This document shows, one piece after another, positions 44,401 through 56,400 of a DNA stretch of 64,000 bases. Position 1 is the stretch's first letter. Each line of letters opens with the position of its first letter. The DNA is from Phorcus lineatus. Lineage: Eukaryota > Mollusca > Gastropoda > Trochida > Trochidae. The stretch spans positions 36,518,836-36,582,835 of the forward strand of contig OV121088.1 of the NCBI GenBank assembly GCA_921293015.1, given 5' to 3'. The translations under genes were made by a program, and so were the position numbers. The notes beneath the pieces were generated by a model. It made no database searches. It was not told where the DNA came from and saw nothing but the letters and a program-made list of their open reading frames with translations.

Positions 44401-46195
44401 CTTCTTAAATATCTTGATAAAGCTAAGAAAGATGGAATATTTATATTCTCCATAAGCGATTGGTATTATAATACTATGGTCTAGTGATAATAGATTTTAA
44501 AGCCTGTTGAGCTCCAGGGTCATGACTCTATTCTTTTAAAACTGAGAAAAATATTACAGAACTGATGTGCCTCTGAGCCTGTGAACCTTGTAAAAAGGTT
44601 GAGTGTGTATCACTGTTAAGGTTTGTGTTATTTTATCACGCTCAACTGAATTTAATTTCAGTGAGCATAATTAATTTCTTTGAAGTGTAAAAAAGGTAGA
44701 GCCATCATTTGATTACCATTACCATTACAGACATGTTTATGAAACTAAAGAGTTTATCGCTTGCAAGGCAAACAAATTCGGGACATTTTGGGGGAAATGC
44801 CCCCATATGCAAATATTCGAAAAAATATAACTAAATCAGATTTATTGCATTTGAAACAGCAATTAAAGATACAAGTACTGTGCCAGTCTGGAGATCTGTC
44901 ACTTCAGACATGCTTTTTTTTGACCTTATACATAAAAAATATACTGATTACTTTCAGAATGAAATTTATTCTCTTATTTATTGGACACACTGTTAATGTT
45001 TGTTCCTTTATCGGGGAGAGACAGGCCTTATTTTAGTAAAAAGATACCTATCATTGAATTCTCTCTGCCAACTGGACTATTTACTTTCAACTTAATCAAT
45101 TCACCTTTTAATGAGGCATAAATATCTACCTTTCAACTGAAGTTATAAGAAAAGTTATTTTTTCAACATGATTATACATAGTTACTGTTAAGAAGTTTTA
45201 ATGCAGCATGTTGTAACTTAATTTGTTTTTGTTGTTTTAATCTATGAACATCAAAATTGCTTCCAATAAAGAAAACTAAGGTAACCTTCCAAGCGAGGCA
45301 TTGCATTTATGCCCCTAACCACTAGGGTGGTTGAACAGTATGAATTACAAAATACAAGTCATTATCAATGATTGCTATCCACATCTTTTATGATTTACAT
45401 GATCTCACTCCTGAGCCAAGCCAATATTGATAAAAAATATATAATTCTGTCTGACCTCTGAAAAATAAATATCCCTTTTTTTGTGGAACACAGTTTTGAT
45501 AATATTTTAATCATATCACTATTGTTTGAAGAAATAAAATTAAATCACCTATCTAATGGTAAACTTATTTTATTAAATAAAATATCTGAACTGCACATAA
45601 AATATTCAACATGGAAGTAGTTTATCTAGAATTAGGAGTTGCGTTCAAATTTGCCTTTGAGATTCAAACCTCTTTACAAATTCTTTTAATTTTTGAATAT
45701 TTTCTTTTCCAATTATAAAAAGTTTTAAAAAGAGTTTTAAAAATATATGCTTTAATTTTGAAGGATAGCAAAATCTATCAAGTTAATGAAGGTAACAGGT
45801 TAATATTATATATGCCATCACTTTCTGGAGAAAAAGATCAAAACAATATTTTGAGGTAAACCGAGTAAAAGTTGTTAATATTCTTTAATAAAACATGAAA
45901 CATCATACTAATAAGTATATTATTCTACATAAATTATTTAAAATTTTTTATTGTCAATGAAATCAAAGGTAATGTCGCGTTTTTCTAACGATTCGTTTGA
46001 AATTTTGACATTTGCCAGTCGAATAATTACATATTTCTTGAACGTTTAAAAAAAAATAATAATTTGACCCATAGTTATAAAGAACGAGTTTATTTAATAT
46101 TTTGGAGTCATTAAAACACACACGCGTACGACTGCAGAAGGGAATTTAAAAGAAAATACTCAATGTTAATTTCTACCAAATCCTTTAATTTGTAA
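41437..46195. other. Spacer of the large inverted repeat
   Basis: AT-rich, 4.8 kb. It holds splice-like signals between 41640 and 43450 (listed separately), a run of 16 G near 42931-42946, and no recognisable transposase or other protein. From 43500 to 46190 I see no feature. Confidence 0.55.
41640..43449 (+). ncRNA. Possible spliced transcription unit inside the inverted-repeat spacer
   Basis: Signals in order: donor CATCAG|GTAAGC at 41765, a 26-base exon 42179-42204 (acceptor GGATTTCAG, donor ACA|GTAAGT), acceptor TTTGCAG before 42676, acceptor TTTTTCAG before 43328, and AATAAA at 43444-43449. No long frame joins them. A noncoding RNA or a decayed gene fits best; chance is not excluded. 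Confidence 0.3.
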
Positions 46196-46662
46196 ATTTG
46201 CTGCGGCTACGAGGTCAAATGAATGTCAAGGCCACTGTTATGGTGGACAAGACAACCGCAAAGCAGATGATTTTTTATATAATGTCTGCCAGCACTCGTA
46301 GAAATAATAATTAGGTGCTGTTCTCATATTGTGAACATGTAGTTCGATGTCGCCGATCGAATCGAGCTCTACATTGGTGTTGTCGGGGTTTTTGGAGATT
46401 TTCGGGGTGTCGTTGCATGTAACTTTTGAAATAATTACCCGATTTTGACAATCCATAGCTCGTTTTGTGGGGAAATCATTTAGCTTTCGAATCGTAGTGA
46501 ACAATTTGTCCAGAAAGATTATTTTGGATGCGAAAACTGACTTTGTTCGAGCATGGGGTGGTTTGGTCGTTACATCCCTTTCTTTTTATATAGTAGTAGG
46601 GTAGGGTCTATGGGTATATATGTCTTTCTAAAGCTATTTCTAAGCGATACACGCCCCTGTGG
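46196..46662. repeat. Right arm of the large inverted repeat
   Basis: Inverse of 40894-41436, shorter by about 78 bases. The TATA-like box is at 46593-46582 on the minus strand. Confidence 0.9.
46238..46504 (-). CDS. Unrecognised 88-residue frame in the right inverted-repeat arm
   Basis: Counterpart of the left-arm frame, starting MFTTIRKLNDFPTKRAMDCQ. It reads NDTPKISKNPDNTNVELD where the left arm has a longer segment. It reads through the position where the left arm has TAG (TGG here) and ends RLSCPP. Both frames point into the spacer. Confidence 0.35.
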   Translation of the reverse strand: MFTTIRKLNDFPTKRAMDCQNRVIISKVTCNDTPKISKNPDNTNVELDSIGDIELHVHNMRTAPNYYFYECWQTLYKKSSALRLSCPP

Positions 46663-46899
46663 AATTTACTACAGACCTCTACACAGACGAACAAGTTCTA
46701 ATGGATACGTTCGTATGAATATTGATTGAAATAAGTGGGATGTAAAATGGTTTGGTAGTTGAAGTTTGCTAATTGTTAGAAATTCCATTGTGGCTAAAAT
46801 GGAAGGAATTATCGAACCGACCTTCTATGCAAAAAAATCCCTCTCGATCTGACAATGAGCAATTATCAGTGAGTATCCAAGCATCTCGCCACGAAGCAC

Positions 46900-49800
46900 T
46901 GACGGATAGAGTAATCATCATTTTATTCTGTTATTATTAGGTTCTTTATAGTTCAAATACAATGGTGAATATTGCTGCACGATCACATTGGAATTTCAAA
47001 TCCATTAACGGCGTGAACATTTTAAGATAACCATAGTAACTTACTTTTAATTATGCAGTATATAAAATACATAAAATATACGGTTGAATCGGTTTACTGC
47101 TTTCCAACTTGGCACTGCTACAGGACGAACTCGAATACGTCACTGTACTTGTGACGTCATTGATTGTAAACAGAGGCATAATGGTGTACAATGATATTCT
47201 TAGAATTAGACTAAACATAAGCTAATTCATTCTTCACATTTGTTCAACTCAAAATCAAATTGAACATGAATATATATCATTTCCATTCGGTTTAACTTTC
47301 AAACGGTTTATAAACCAGTAAACAAATTGAAAATGAAACATATTCATTATTAATTCAAACTTGATATTTTAACGGTTCCGAAATTACATTGAAGTAACAA
47401 CCAGATGTCAAAATAAAAGTGTTGGAACAACAAACAAATTATCTTTTTGATATTTTCTTTATTCTTCACTTTTGCACAATTCATAATCTTGATGATGGTG
47501 TTCATGATAATCTTCAATAAACAAACAAATAATGATACATTATATATCTTGTTTGGTCACTGGCTTATAAACAGTTAAAAAATGCAAGTTAAACTTATGT
47601 ATAAATTCCGTTTACAAGCTCCAGAATTTATATCAGTTGAACTTTCAAACCGTTTATAAACCAGTGAACAAACACAAAACAAACTATTCCTTATTCCTTA
47701 TTCCTTGAAACTGGGTAATGTAGCCGATACATACGAAATAATTTAAAAATGCATACATGTAGATAACATTTAAGAACAGCTGTAAATATCTTATAAACAG
47801 GGCCTAAATCGTACACACAATTGTGAGAAAACTTCATGCAACGTCACGAGCAAAAGTTTGTACGGAAAATTATAAATATCTTTCTTATGAGTTGTACAAA
47901 AAATATAAGATTACATTTTATTTCTCTATATCAGTACATTTTATAATTTTGTCAGACACTGACAAATGAAATCGTTTGATTGAATTCTGTTTACAAGCTT
48001 CATTATTGATATCAGTACAACTTTTAAACCATTTACATTGACAAAATAGAATCGTATCTAAATAATAATCTTATTTATTTTATAAACACCGGTTCTGTCT
48101 CCAAATTATCATTTTGATATTTTTTACTTCTTCATATTTGTAAAATTCATAATCGTAAAGGTCTTCTTATCTAATCTTCGAATAAACAAAACATACGTTT
48201 CATTCATGTATAATGATACATTACATAATGAGTTTTCCCCTGGCTTATAACCAGTTTCAAAAACGCAAGTTTAACTTATGTACAAATTCCGTATACAAGC
48301 TCAAACTTTTATAACAGTTTAAGTTTCAAACCGTTTATAAACCAATGAAAAAAGACAAAACTTATTTATTCCTTATTCTTTCATACTTGGTAAATTAGCC
48401 GATACGAAATACATTGAAAAATACATACAGGTAAATAACATTTCAGAACAACTGTCAAGATCTTAAAGACAGGGTCTTAGCTTGCCCACAATTGTGAGCA
48501 AACTTCATGTGACGTCACAAGCAAACTGAAGTTTGTAGAGAATAGATCAATATCATTTTTCAAGATTTGTACAAATTGATATAATTTTACATTTCATTCA
48601 TCTTTAAAAAATCCTTTTATAAATTTGTCACTGCCTTATAGTTTGAAAAGTGCAAATGAAATCGTTACATTGAATTCCGTTTACAAGCTTCAGTGATGAT
48701 ACCAATAAAACTTTCAAACCGTTTACATTGACAAAATAGAATCATACGTAAATCTTAGTCTTATTAACTTTATCTGATCCAAATTGATAATTACAATGAT
48801 CCAAAATTACACTGAACATTCAGAAGTGAGAATATTACACCAGAGTTAGAACTGTTAAGGACTGTAGTTCTGCCTACAAATTATATTTTTTATATTTTTT
48901 CAATCTTCACAATCTTTGCACAATTCATAATTATAGAGGTCTTTTAATGATAATCTTCGAATAAACATAACATACGTTTCATTCATGTTTACTTAAACAT
49001 TACCTGATGAGTTTTTTCACTGGCTTATAACCATTTTGAAAAATGCAAGTTAAACTTATGTATAAATTCTGTTTACAAGCTCCAGAACTTATACCAGTTT
49101 AACTTTCAAACCGTTTATAAACCAGTGAACAAACACAAAACTATTCCTAATTAATTCCAACTTGGTAATTCAGCCAATGCTAAATACAAACAGGTAAATA
49201 ACATTTTAGAACAACTGTAAAGATCTTATAGTCAGGGTCTTAGTCGTACCCACAATCATAAGCAAATTCCATGCGACGTCAGGAGCAAAGTGAAGTTTGT
49301 AGAGAATGTTATAAATATCAATTTGTACAAATAAATACAATTTTACATTTCAGTAACTCTAATAAATGAAACAATATCTCACAGCAGAGAATATTATCAA
49401 TATCGTTTCTTATAAGTTGTGCAAAACAATGTAATTTTCAATTTCATTTGTCTATATCAGTACATTGTATAAACAATTTCACTGCACTTTATTCTGAAAA
49501 GTGCAAATAAAATCGTTTTTTTTGAAATTCAGTTTACAAGCTCCTGTATTGATGCCAGTTAAACCTTCAAAGCGTGCCCCAAACATTAAAAGATACATAA
49601 CAAAATCTATTCTCTATCAATTCAAACTTAATATTTTAACAGATCCGAAATAAAGTTGAAAGTAACTATCAGATGTAAAAATAACAATTTTAGAACTGTT
49701 AGGGGGCATAGTTCTGCCTACAAATTATGTTCTTGATATTTTTTAATCTTCAAATTTGCACAAGTCATAATCATAGCGGTCTTTTTTTTAAAACCTTTGA

Positions 49801-52380
49801 ATAAAGCTTTCCCCAAACAGTTAAAAATACATAATGAAATCTATTCTCTATTAATGCAAACTTGATATTTTAACGGATCTGAAATTACATTAAAAATAAC
49901 TATCAAATGTAAAAATAAGTTTCAGAACTGTTAGGGGCATAGTTCTGCCAAAAATTGATCTTTTAGATATTTTTCATGCTTCACATTTGCACAATTGATA
50001 ATCATACTAGTCTGCAAATGATAATCTTCAAATGAATACAATATACATTTGATTCATGAAAAATATTACATTACCTACTGAGTTTTTTTTCACTGGCTTA
50101 TAACCAGTTTGAAAAATACAAGTTAAACTTATGTATACATTCCGTTTACAAGCTCCATAACTTATACCAGTTTAACTTTCAAACCGTTTATAAACCAGTG
50201 AACAAACAAAAAACTTATTTATTCCTTATTCCTTCATACTCTGATATTAAGGCGATACGAAATACATTGAAAAATACATAAAGGTAAATAACATTTTAAA
50301 ACAACTGTAAAGATCTTAAAGACAGGGCCTTAGCAGGCCCACAATTGTGAGCAAACGTCATGTGACGTCACGAGCAAACTGAAGTTTGTAGAAAATAGAT
50401 CAATATCATTTCTTACGATTTGTACAAATCGATATAATTTTACATTTCATTCGTCTTTAAAAGAACTTTTTATACATTTTTTCACTGCCTTATAGTTTGA
50501 AAAGTGCAAATGAAATCGTTTGATTTCCGTTTACAAGCTTCAGTACTGATACCAATAAAACTTTCAAACCGTTTACATTGACAAAATTGAATCACTTGTA
50601 AATCATAGTCTTATTAACTTTATCAGATCCAAATTGATAATTACAATGATCCAAAATTACAATGAACATTCAGAAGTGAGAATATTATACCAGCATTAGA
50701 ATGTTAAGGACCGTAGTTCTGCCTACAAATTTTCTTTTTGATATTTTGTTAATCTTCACATTTGCAAAATTCATAATTATAGAGGTCTTTTAATGATAAT
50801 CTTCCAATAAACTTGACATAAGTTTCATTCATGTTTAATGAAACATTACCTACTGAGTTTTTTCACTGGCTTATAACCAGTTTGAAAAATACAAGTTAAA
50901 CTTATGTATAAATTCTGTTTACAAGCTCCAGAACTTATACCAGTTTAACTTTCAAACCGTTTATAAACCAGTGAAAAGAATACAAAATGAAACCAATTCT
51001 CCATTAATTCAAAGTTGATATTTTAACGGATCCGAATTTCATTGATAATAACTTTCAGATATAAAAATGTTGAAACTGTTGGGGACCATAGTTCTACATC
51101 TAAGACTATCAGATGTAAAAATAACAGTTTTACAACTGTAAGGGGGCATAGTTCTGCCTAAAAATGATTTTTTAGATATTTTTCACGCTTCACATTTGCG
51201 CAATTCATAATCATGATACGCTCCTAATAAACCAGTGAAAAAAGACAAAACGGTATCTATTTCTTCAAACTTGGTAATTTTTGGTACTAAATACATTGAA
51301 AAATACATACAGCTCAGTAACATTTTAGAACAGCTGTAAATATCTTAGACAGGGCCTAATTAGTACACACAATTGTGAGAAAACTTCTAACGACGTCTTC
51401 GGAAGCAAATTGAAGTTTGTAGAGAATACTATCAATATAGAATTGTACAAATCGATATAATTTTTCCTTCAGTAACTGATAAATGAAACAATATTTCACA
51501 GTAGTGAATATTTCAATATCATTTCTTATGAGTTGTGCAAAATAAAAATAATTTTCAGTTTCATTCGTCTATAAGTACAATTTATAAAAAAGATTTCACT
51601 ACATTATATTTTGAAACGTGCAAATGAAATCGTTTTTTTAAATTCAGTTTACAAGCTTCTGTTTTGATGCCAGTTTAACCTCAAAGCTTTCCCCAAACAG
51701 TTAAAAATACATAATGAAATCTATTCTCTATTAATTCAAACTTGATATTTTAACGGATCTGAAATTACATTAAAAATAACTATCAAATGTAAAAATAAGT
51801 TTCAGAACTGTTAGGGGGCATAGTTCTGCCAAAAATTGATCTTTTAGATATTTTTCATGCTTCACATTTGCACAATTGATAATCGTACTAGTCTGCAAAT
51901 GATAATCTTCAAATGAATACAATATACATTTGATTCATGAAAAATATGACATTACCTACTGAGTATTTTTTCACTGGCTGATAACCATTTTGAAAAATGC
52001 AAGTTAAACTTATGTATAAATTCTGTTTACAAGCTCCAGATTTTATACCAGTTTAACTTTCAAACCGTTTATAAACCAGTGAATAAAATACAAAATGAAA
52101 CCAATTCTCCATTGATTCAAAGTTGATATATTAACGGATCCAAAATTCATTGAAAATAACTTCCAGATATAAAAATGTTGAAACTGTTAGGGAGCATAGT
52201 TCTGCCTATAAAATTATCTTCTAGATATTTTGCAATCTTCACATTTGCACAATTGATAATCATAATAGTCTCCAAATGATAATCTTCAAATGAATAAAAT
52301 ATACATTTGATTCATGAAAAATAATACATTACATACTGCGTTATAAACAGTATGAAAAATGCAAGATAACTGTAACTTTC
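46900..52380. repeat. AT-rich higher-order tandem repeat region
   Basis: Several modules recur in order, with spacing alternating around 0.7-1.1 kb. A CTGGCTTATAACCAG module starts near 47561, 48241, 49018, 50092, 50866 and 51972. A CATAGTTCTGCC module, a GTGAGCAAAC-GACGTCA module and a GAAGTTTGTAGAGAAT module lie between them. Copies are diverged by substitutions and indels. No coding capacity. Confidence 0.85.
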
Positions 52381-52395
52381 AAATCGTTGAATCAG

Positions 52396-52575
52396 ACCAC
52401 TGTCATTCTGGACACAGACCATAGTCAATCAGGACCCAGACCATAGTCAATCAGGACACAGACCATAGTCAATCAGGACACAGACCATAGTCATTTTGGA
52501 CACAGCCCATAGTCATTTTGGTCACAGCCCATAGTCATTCAGGACAAAGACCATGGTCATTCTGGACACAGACCT
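52396..52575. repeat. 24-bp minisatellite
   Basis: Eight or so units of GACACAGACCATAGTCAATC with variants (ATTTTGG, ATTCAGG) between the two large repeat blocks. Confidence 0.9.
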
Positions 52576-53430
52576 TTCAGAAATTGTTTCATGATTACAC
52601 CACTATAAATTTCGATCACTTATCTTTCCCTTTCATTAGAATATGTAATAAACTATAATACTAATTCATTATAGGTACTAAAACAATCTGAATAACGATC
52701 CTCGTTCCTTGATCATTAAGTAATGGACATTCTTTGACATTTAAAAAACTTAATATTTTCAAAATTCAAACAGAACATTCAAAATGTAAACTAGTGTTTC
52801 TTGTTTACATCTTTCATACTTTTTTATTTAATCAGAAAAGGATTACATGATACTTTTTAGATTGAAGGAGTTTTTAATCATAAAGAGGTAGGTATTGACA
52901 TCTTGAATGTGGAAAAAGAGAGAAGCTAAAAGAAAATGGAAATTTCTAAAACTAGAAAAGTATTATCTATTTGTGTTCCTCATTGAGCAAAAATACCAAA
53001 CATTACAGAAACTTAAATTAATTTAAAAAAATATTTAACTTAAAAAATTATCATCTTTCTATCTTTCTTGGTAATGCCAAATATGCCTAGTTTTGATAAA
53101 AAAAAAATGATGATATATGATGGAAAAGATTAAAACTAGAAATTTCAAAATTTGAAATGATTTTTGTAGGTCAATCAAAATGTTTTTAAAAAAGTTTGAA
53201 CTGTGATGAAATAAGATTTAAGCAAGCCATTTCTAAACTAAATGGAACAGGCAATTTGAAATTTTAAATGAAAAAAAAATAGAGCTAAATCCTGCAAAAT
53301 GACTAGCAAAATGTGTCAATCAATTCAGAAATTAAAAAAATCATTAAAGCCGAGAAAAAAAATATTAAAAGGCTTTTTGTAAAATATTTTATAAATATAA
53401 ATATTTTTAATTGTGAAGTAAGATATGGAT
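52576..53430. other. AT-rich spacer between repeat blocks
   Basis: A-rich sequence with no gene. Its last few hundred bases share short words with the following satellite (AAAAAGATT, GATTTCAATACA), perhaps a decayed edge unit. Confidence 0.45.
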
Positions 53431-53439
53431 TTCAATACA

Positions 53440-56400
53440 ACCGAATGAATTCCTGCTAAATGATTGTCGAGATGTGCCAAACAATTTAGAAAATGATGTT
53501 ATTTCAAATTCAAGCCAAAAGTTAATACATTTTTGAAAAATAGTATTTAAAAAGATTATGAAAATGTTTTTGAATTATTGAGTTTGAAATAGATTTCAAT
53601 ACATTTGAGTCCAGATGGAATATTGTTAAATGAAATATTGGTCAGTTTTGGTTCGGCTTCAGAATTGTCTTAGTTTTCTAAACTTCGACAGCATCTCTAA
53701 AATGTGTCAAGTTTAGTCAAGATAAGTTTGAAGCCGAACCAAAAGAAAATTACAAAATTCATCATAGAATATGAAATTGGAGAAATTTGATATATTAAAT
53801 CCAAAATTCCAAAAGAGAAATTTGATATTCTAAATAGTTTTGTCAAGATAAGTTCAAAGCCCAATTAAAAGAGAATTTGGAAATTTTAAAATAGAATAAG
53901 AAACTCAGCGGGAATGGGTTTTATTTTAAATCCAAAAGGTAAAGGAAATGAAAAATTTTGAAATTTTTGATAAGTTTAAACATAGATGTGTCTTGTCAGT
54001 ATATTATTGAGAATATGACATTGAAAAAATTGAATCCGCACAAAGAAATAGATCTGAACATTTTAGATTAACACAATAAATCGAATGAAATCCTGCTAAA
54101 TGATTGTCGAGATGTGCCAAACAATTTAGAAAATGATGTTATTTCAAATTCAAGCCAAAAGTGAATTTAATACATTTTTGAAAAATAGTATTTAAAAAGA
54201 TTATGAAAATGTTTTTGAATTATTGAGTTTGAAATAGATTTCAATACATTTGAGTCCAGATGGAATATTGTTAAATGAAATATTGGTCAGTTTTGGTTCG
54301 GCTTCAGAATTGTCTTAGTTTTCTAAACTTCGACAGCATCTCTATAATGTGTCAAGTTTAGTCAAGATAAGTTTAAAGCCGAACCAAAAGAAAATTACAA
54401 AATTCATCATAGAATATGAAATTGGAGAAATTTGATATATTAAATCCAAAATTCCAAAAGAGAAATTTGATATTCTAAATAGTTTTGTCAAGATAAGTTC
54501 AAAGCCCAACTAAAAGAGAATTTTAAAATAGAATATGAAACTCTCAGGGGGAATGGGTTTTATTTTAAATCCAAAAGGTAAAGGAAATGGGAAATTTTGA
54601 AATTTTTGATAAGTTTAAACATAGATGTGTCTTGTCAGTATATTATTGAGAATATGACATTGAAAAATTGAATCCGCACAAAGAAATAGATCTGAACATT
54701 TTAGATTAACACAATAAACCGAATGAATTCCTGCTAAATGATTGTCGAGATGTGCCAAACAATTTAGAAAATGATGTTATTTCAAATTCAAGCCAAAAGT
54801 TAACACATTTTTGAAAAATAGTATTTAAAAAGATTATGAAGATGTTTTTGAATTATTGAGTTTGAAATAGTTTTCAGTACATTTGAGTCCAGATGGAATA
54901 TTGTTAAATGAAATATTGGTCAGTTTTGGTTCGGCTTCAGAATTGTCTTAGTTTTCTAAACTTCGACAGCATCTCTATAATGTGTCAAGTTTAGTTAAGA
55001 TAAATTTGAAGCCGAACCAAAAGAAAATTACAAAATTCATCATAGAATATGAAATTGGAGAAATTTGATATATTAAATCCAAAATTCCGAAAGAGAAATT
55101 TGATATTCTAAATAGTTTTGTCAAGATAAGTTCAAAGCCCAACTAAAAGAGAATTTGGAAATTTTAAAATAGAATAAGAACCTCAGCGGGAATGGGTTTT
55201 ATTTTAAATCCAAAAGGTAAAGGAAATGGGAAATTTTGAAATTTTTGATAAGTTTAAACATAGATGTGTCTTGTCAGTATATTATTGAGAATATGACATT
55301 GAAAAAATTGAATCCGCACAAAGAAATAGATCTGAACATTTTAGATTAACACAATAAACCGAATGAATTCCTGCTAAATGATTGTCGAGATGTGCCAAAC
55401 AATTTAGAAAATGATGTTATTTCAAATTCAAGCCAAAAGTGAATTTAATACATTTTTGAAAAATAGTATTTAAAAAGATTATGAAAATGTTTTTGAAATA
55501 TTGAGTTTGAAATAGATTTCAATACATTTGAGTCCAGATGGACTATTGTTTAATCAAATATTGGTCAGTTTTGGTCCGGCTTCAGAATTGTCTTAGTTTT
55601 CTAAACTTCGACAGCATCTCTATAATGTGTCAAGTTTAGTCAAGATAAGTTTGAAGCCGAACCAGAAGAAAATTACAAAATTCATCATAGAATATGAAAT
55701 TGGAGAAATTTGATATATTAAATCCAAAATTCCGAAAGAGAAATTTGATATTCTAAATAGTTTTGTCAAGATAAGTTCAAAGCCCAACTAAAAGAGAATT
55801 TGGAAATTTTAAAATAGAATAAGAAACTCAGCGGGAATGGGTTTTATTTTAAATCCAAAAGGTAAAGGAAATGGGAAATTTTGAATTTTTTGATAAGTTT
55901 AAACATAGATGTGTCTTGTCAGTATATTATTGAGAATATGACATTGAAAAAATTGAATTCGCACAAAGAAATAGATCTGAACATTTTAGATTAACACAAT
56001 AAACCGAATGAATTCCTGCTAAATGATTGTCGAGATGTGCCAAACAATTTAGAAAATGATGTTATTTTAAATTCAAGCCAAAAGTGAATTTAATACATTT
56101 TTGAAGAATAGTATTTAAAAAGATTATGAAAATGTTTTTGAATTATTGAGTTTGAAATAGATTTCAATACATTTGAGTCCAGATGGAATATTGTTAAATG
56201 AAATATTGGTCAGTTTTGGTCTGGCTTCAAAATTGTCTTAGTTTTCTAAACTTCGACAGCATCTCTATAATGTGTCAAGTTTAGTCAAGATAGGTTTAAA
56301 GCCGAACCAAAAGAAAATTACAAAATTCATCATAGAATATGAAATTGGAGAAATTTGATATATTAAATCCAAAATTCCAAAAGAGAAATTTGATATTCTA

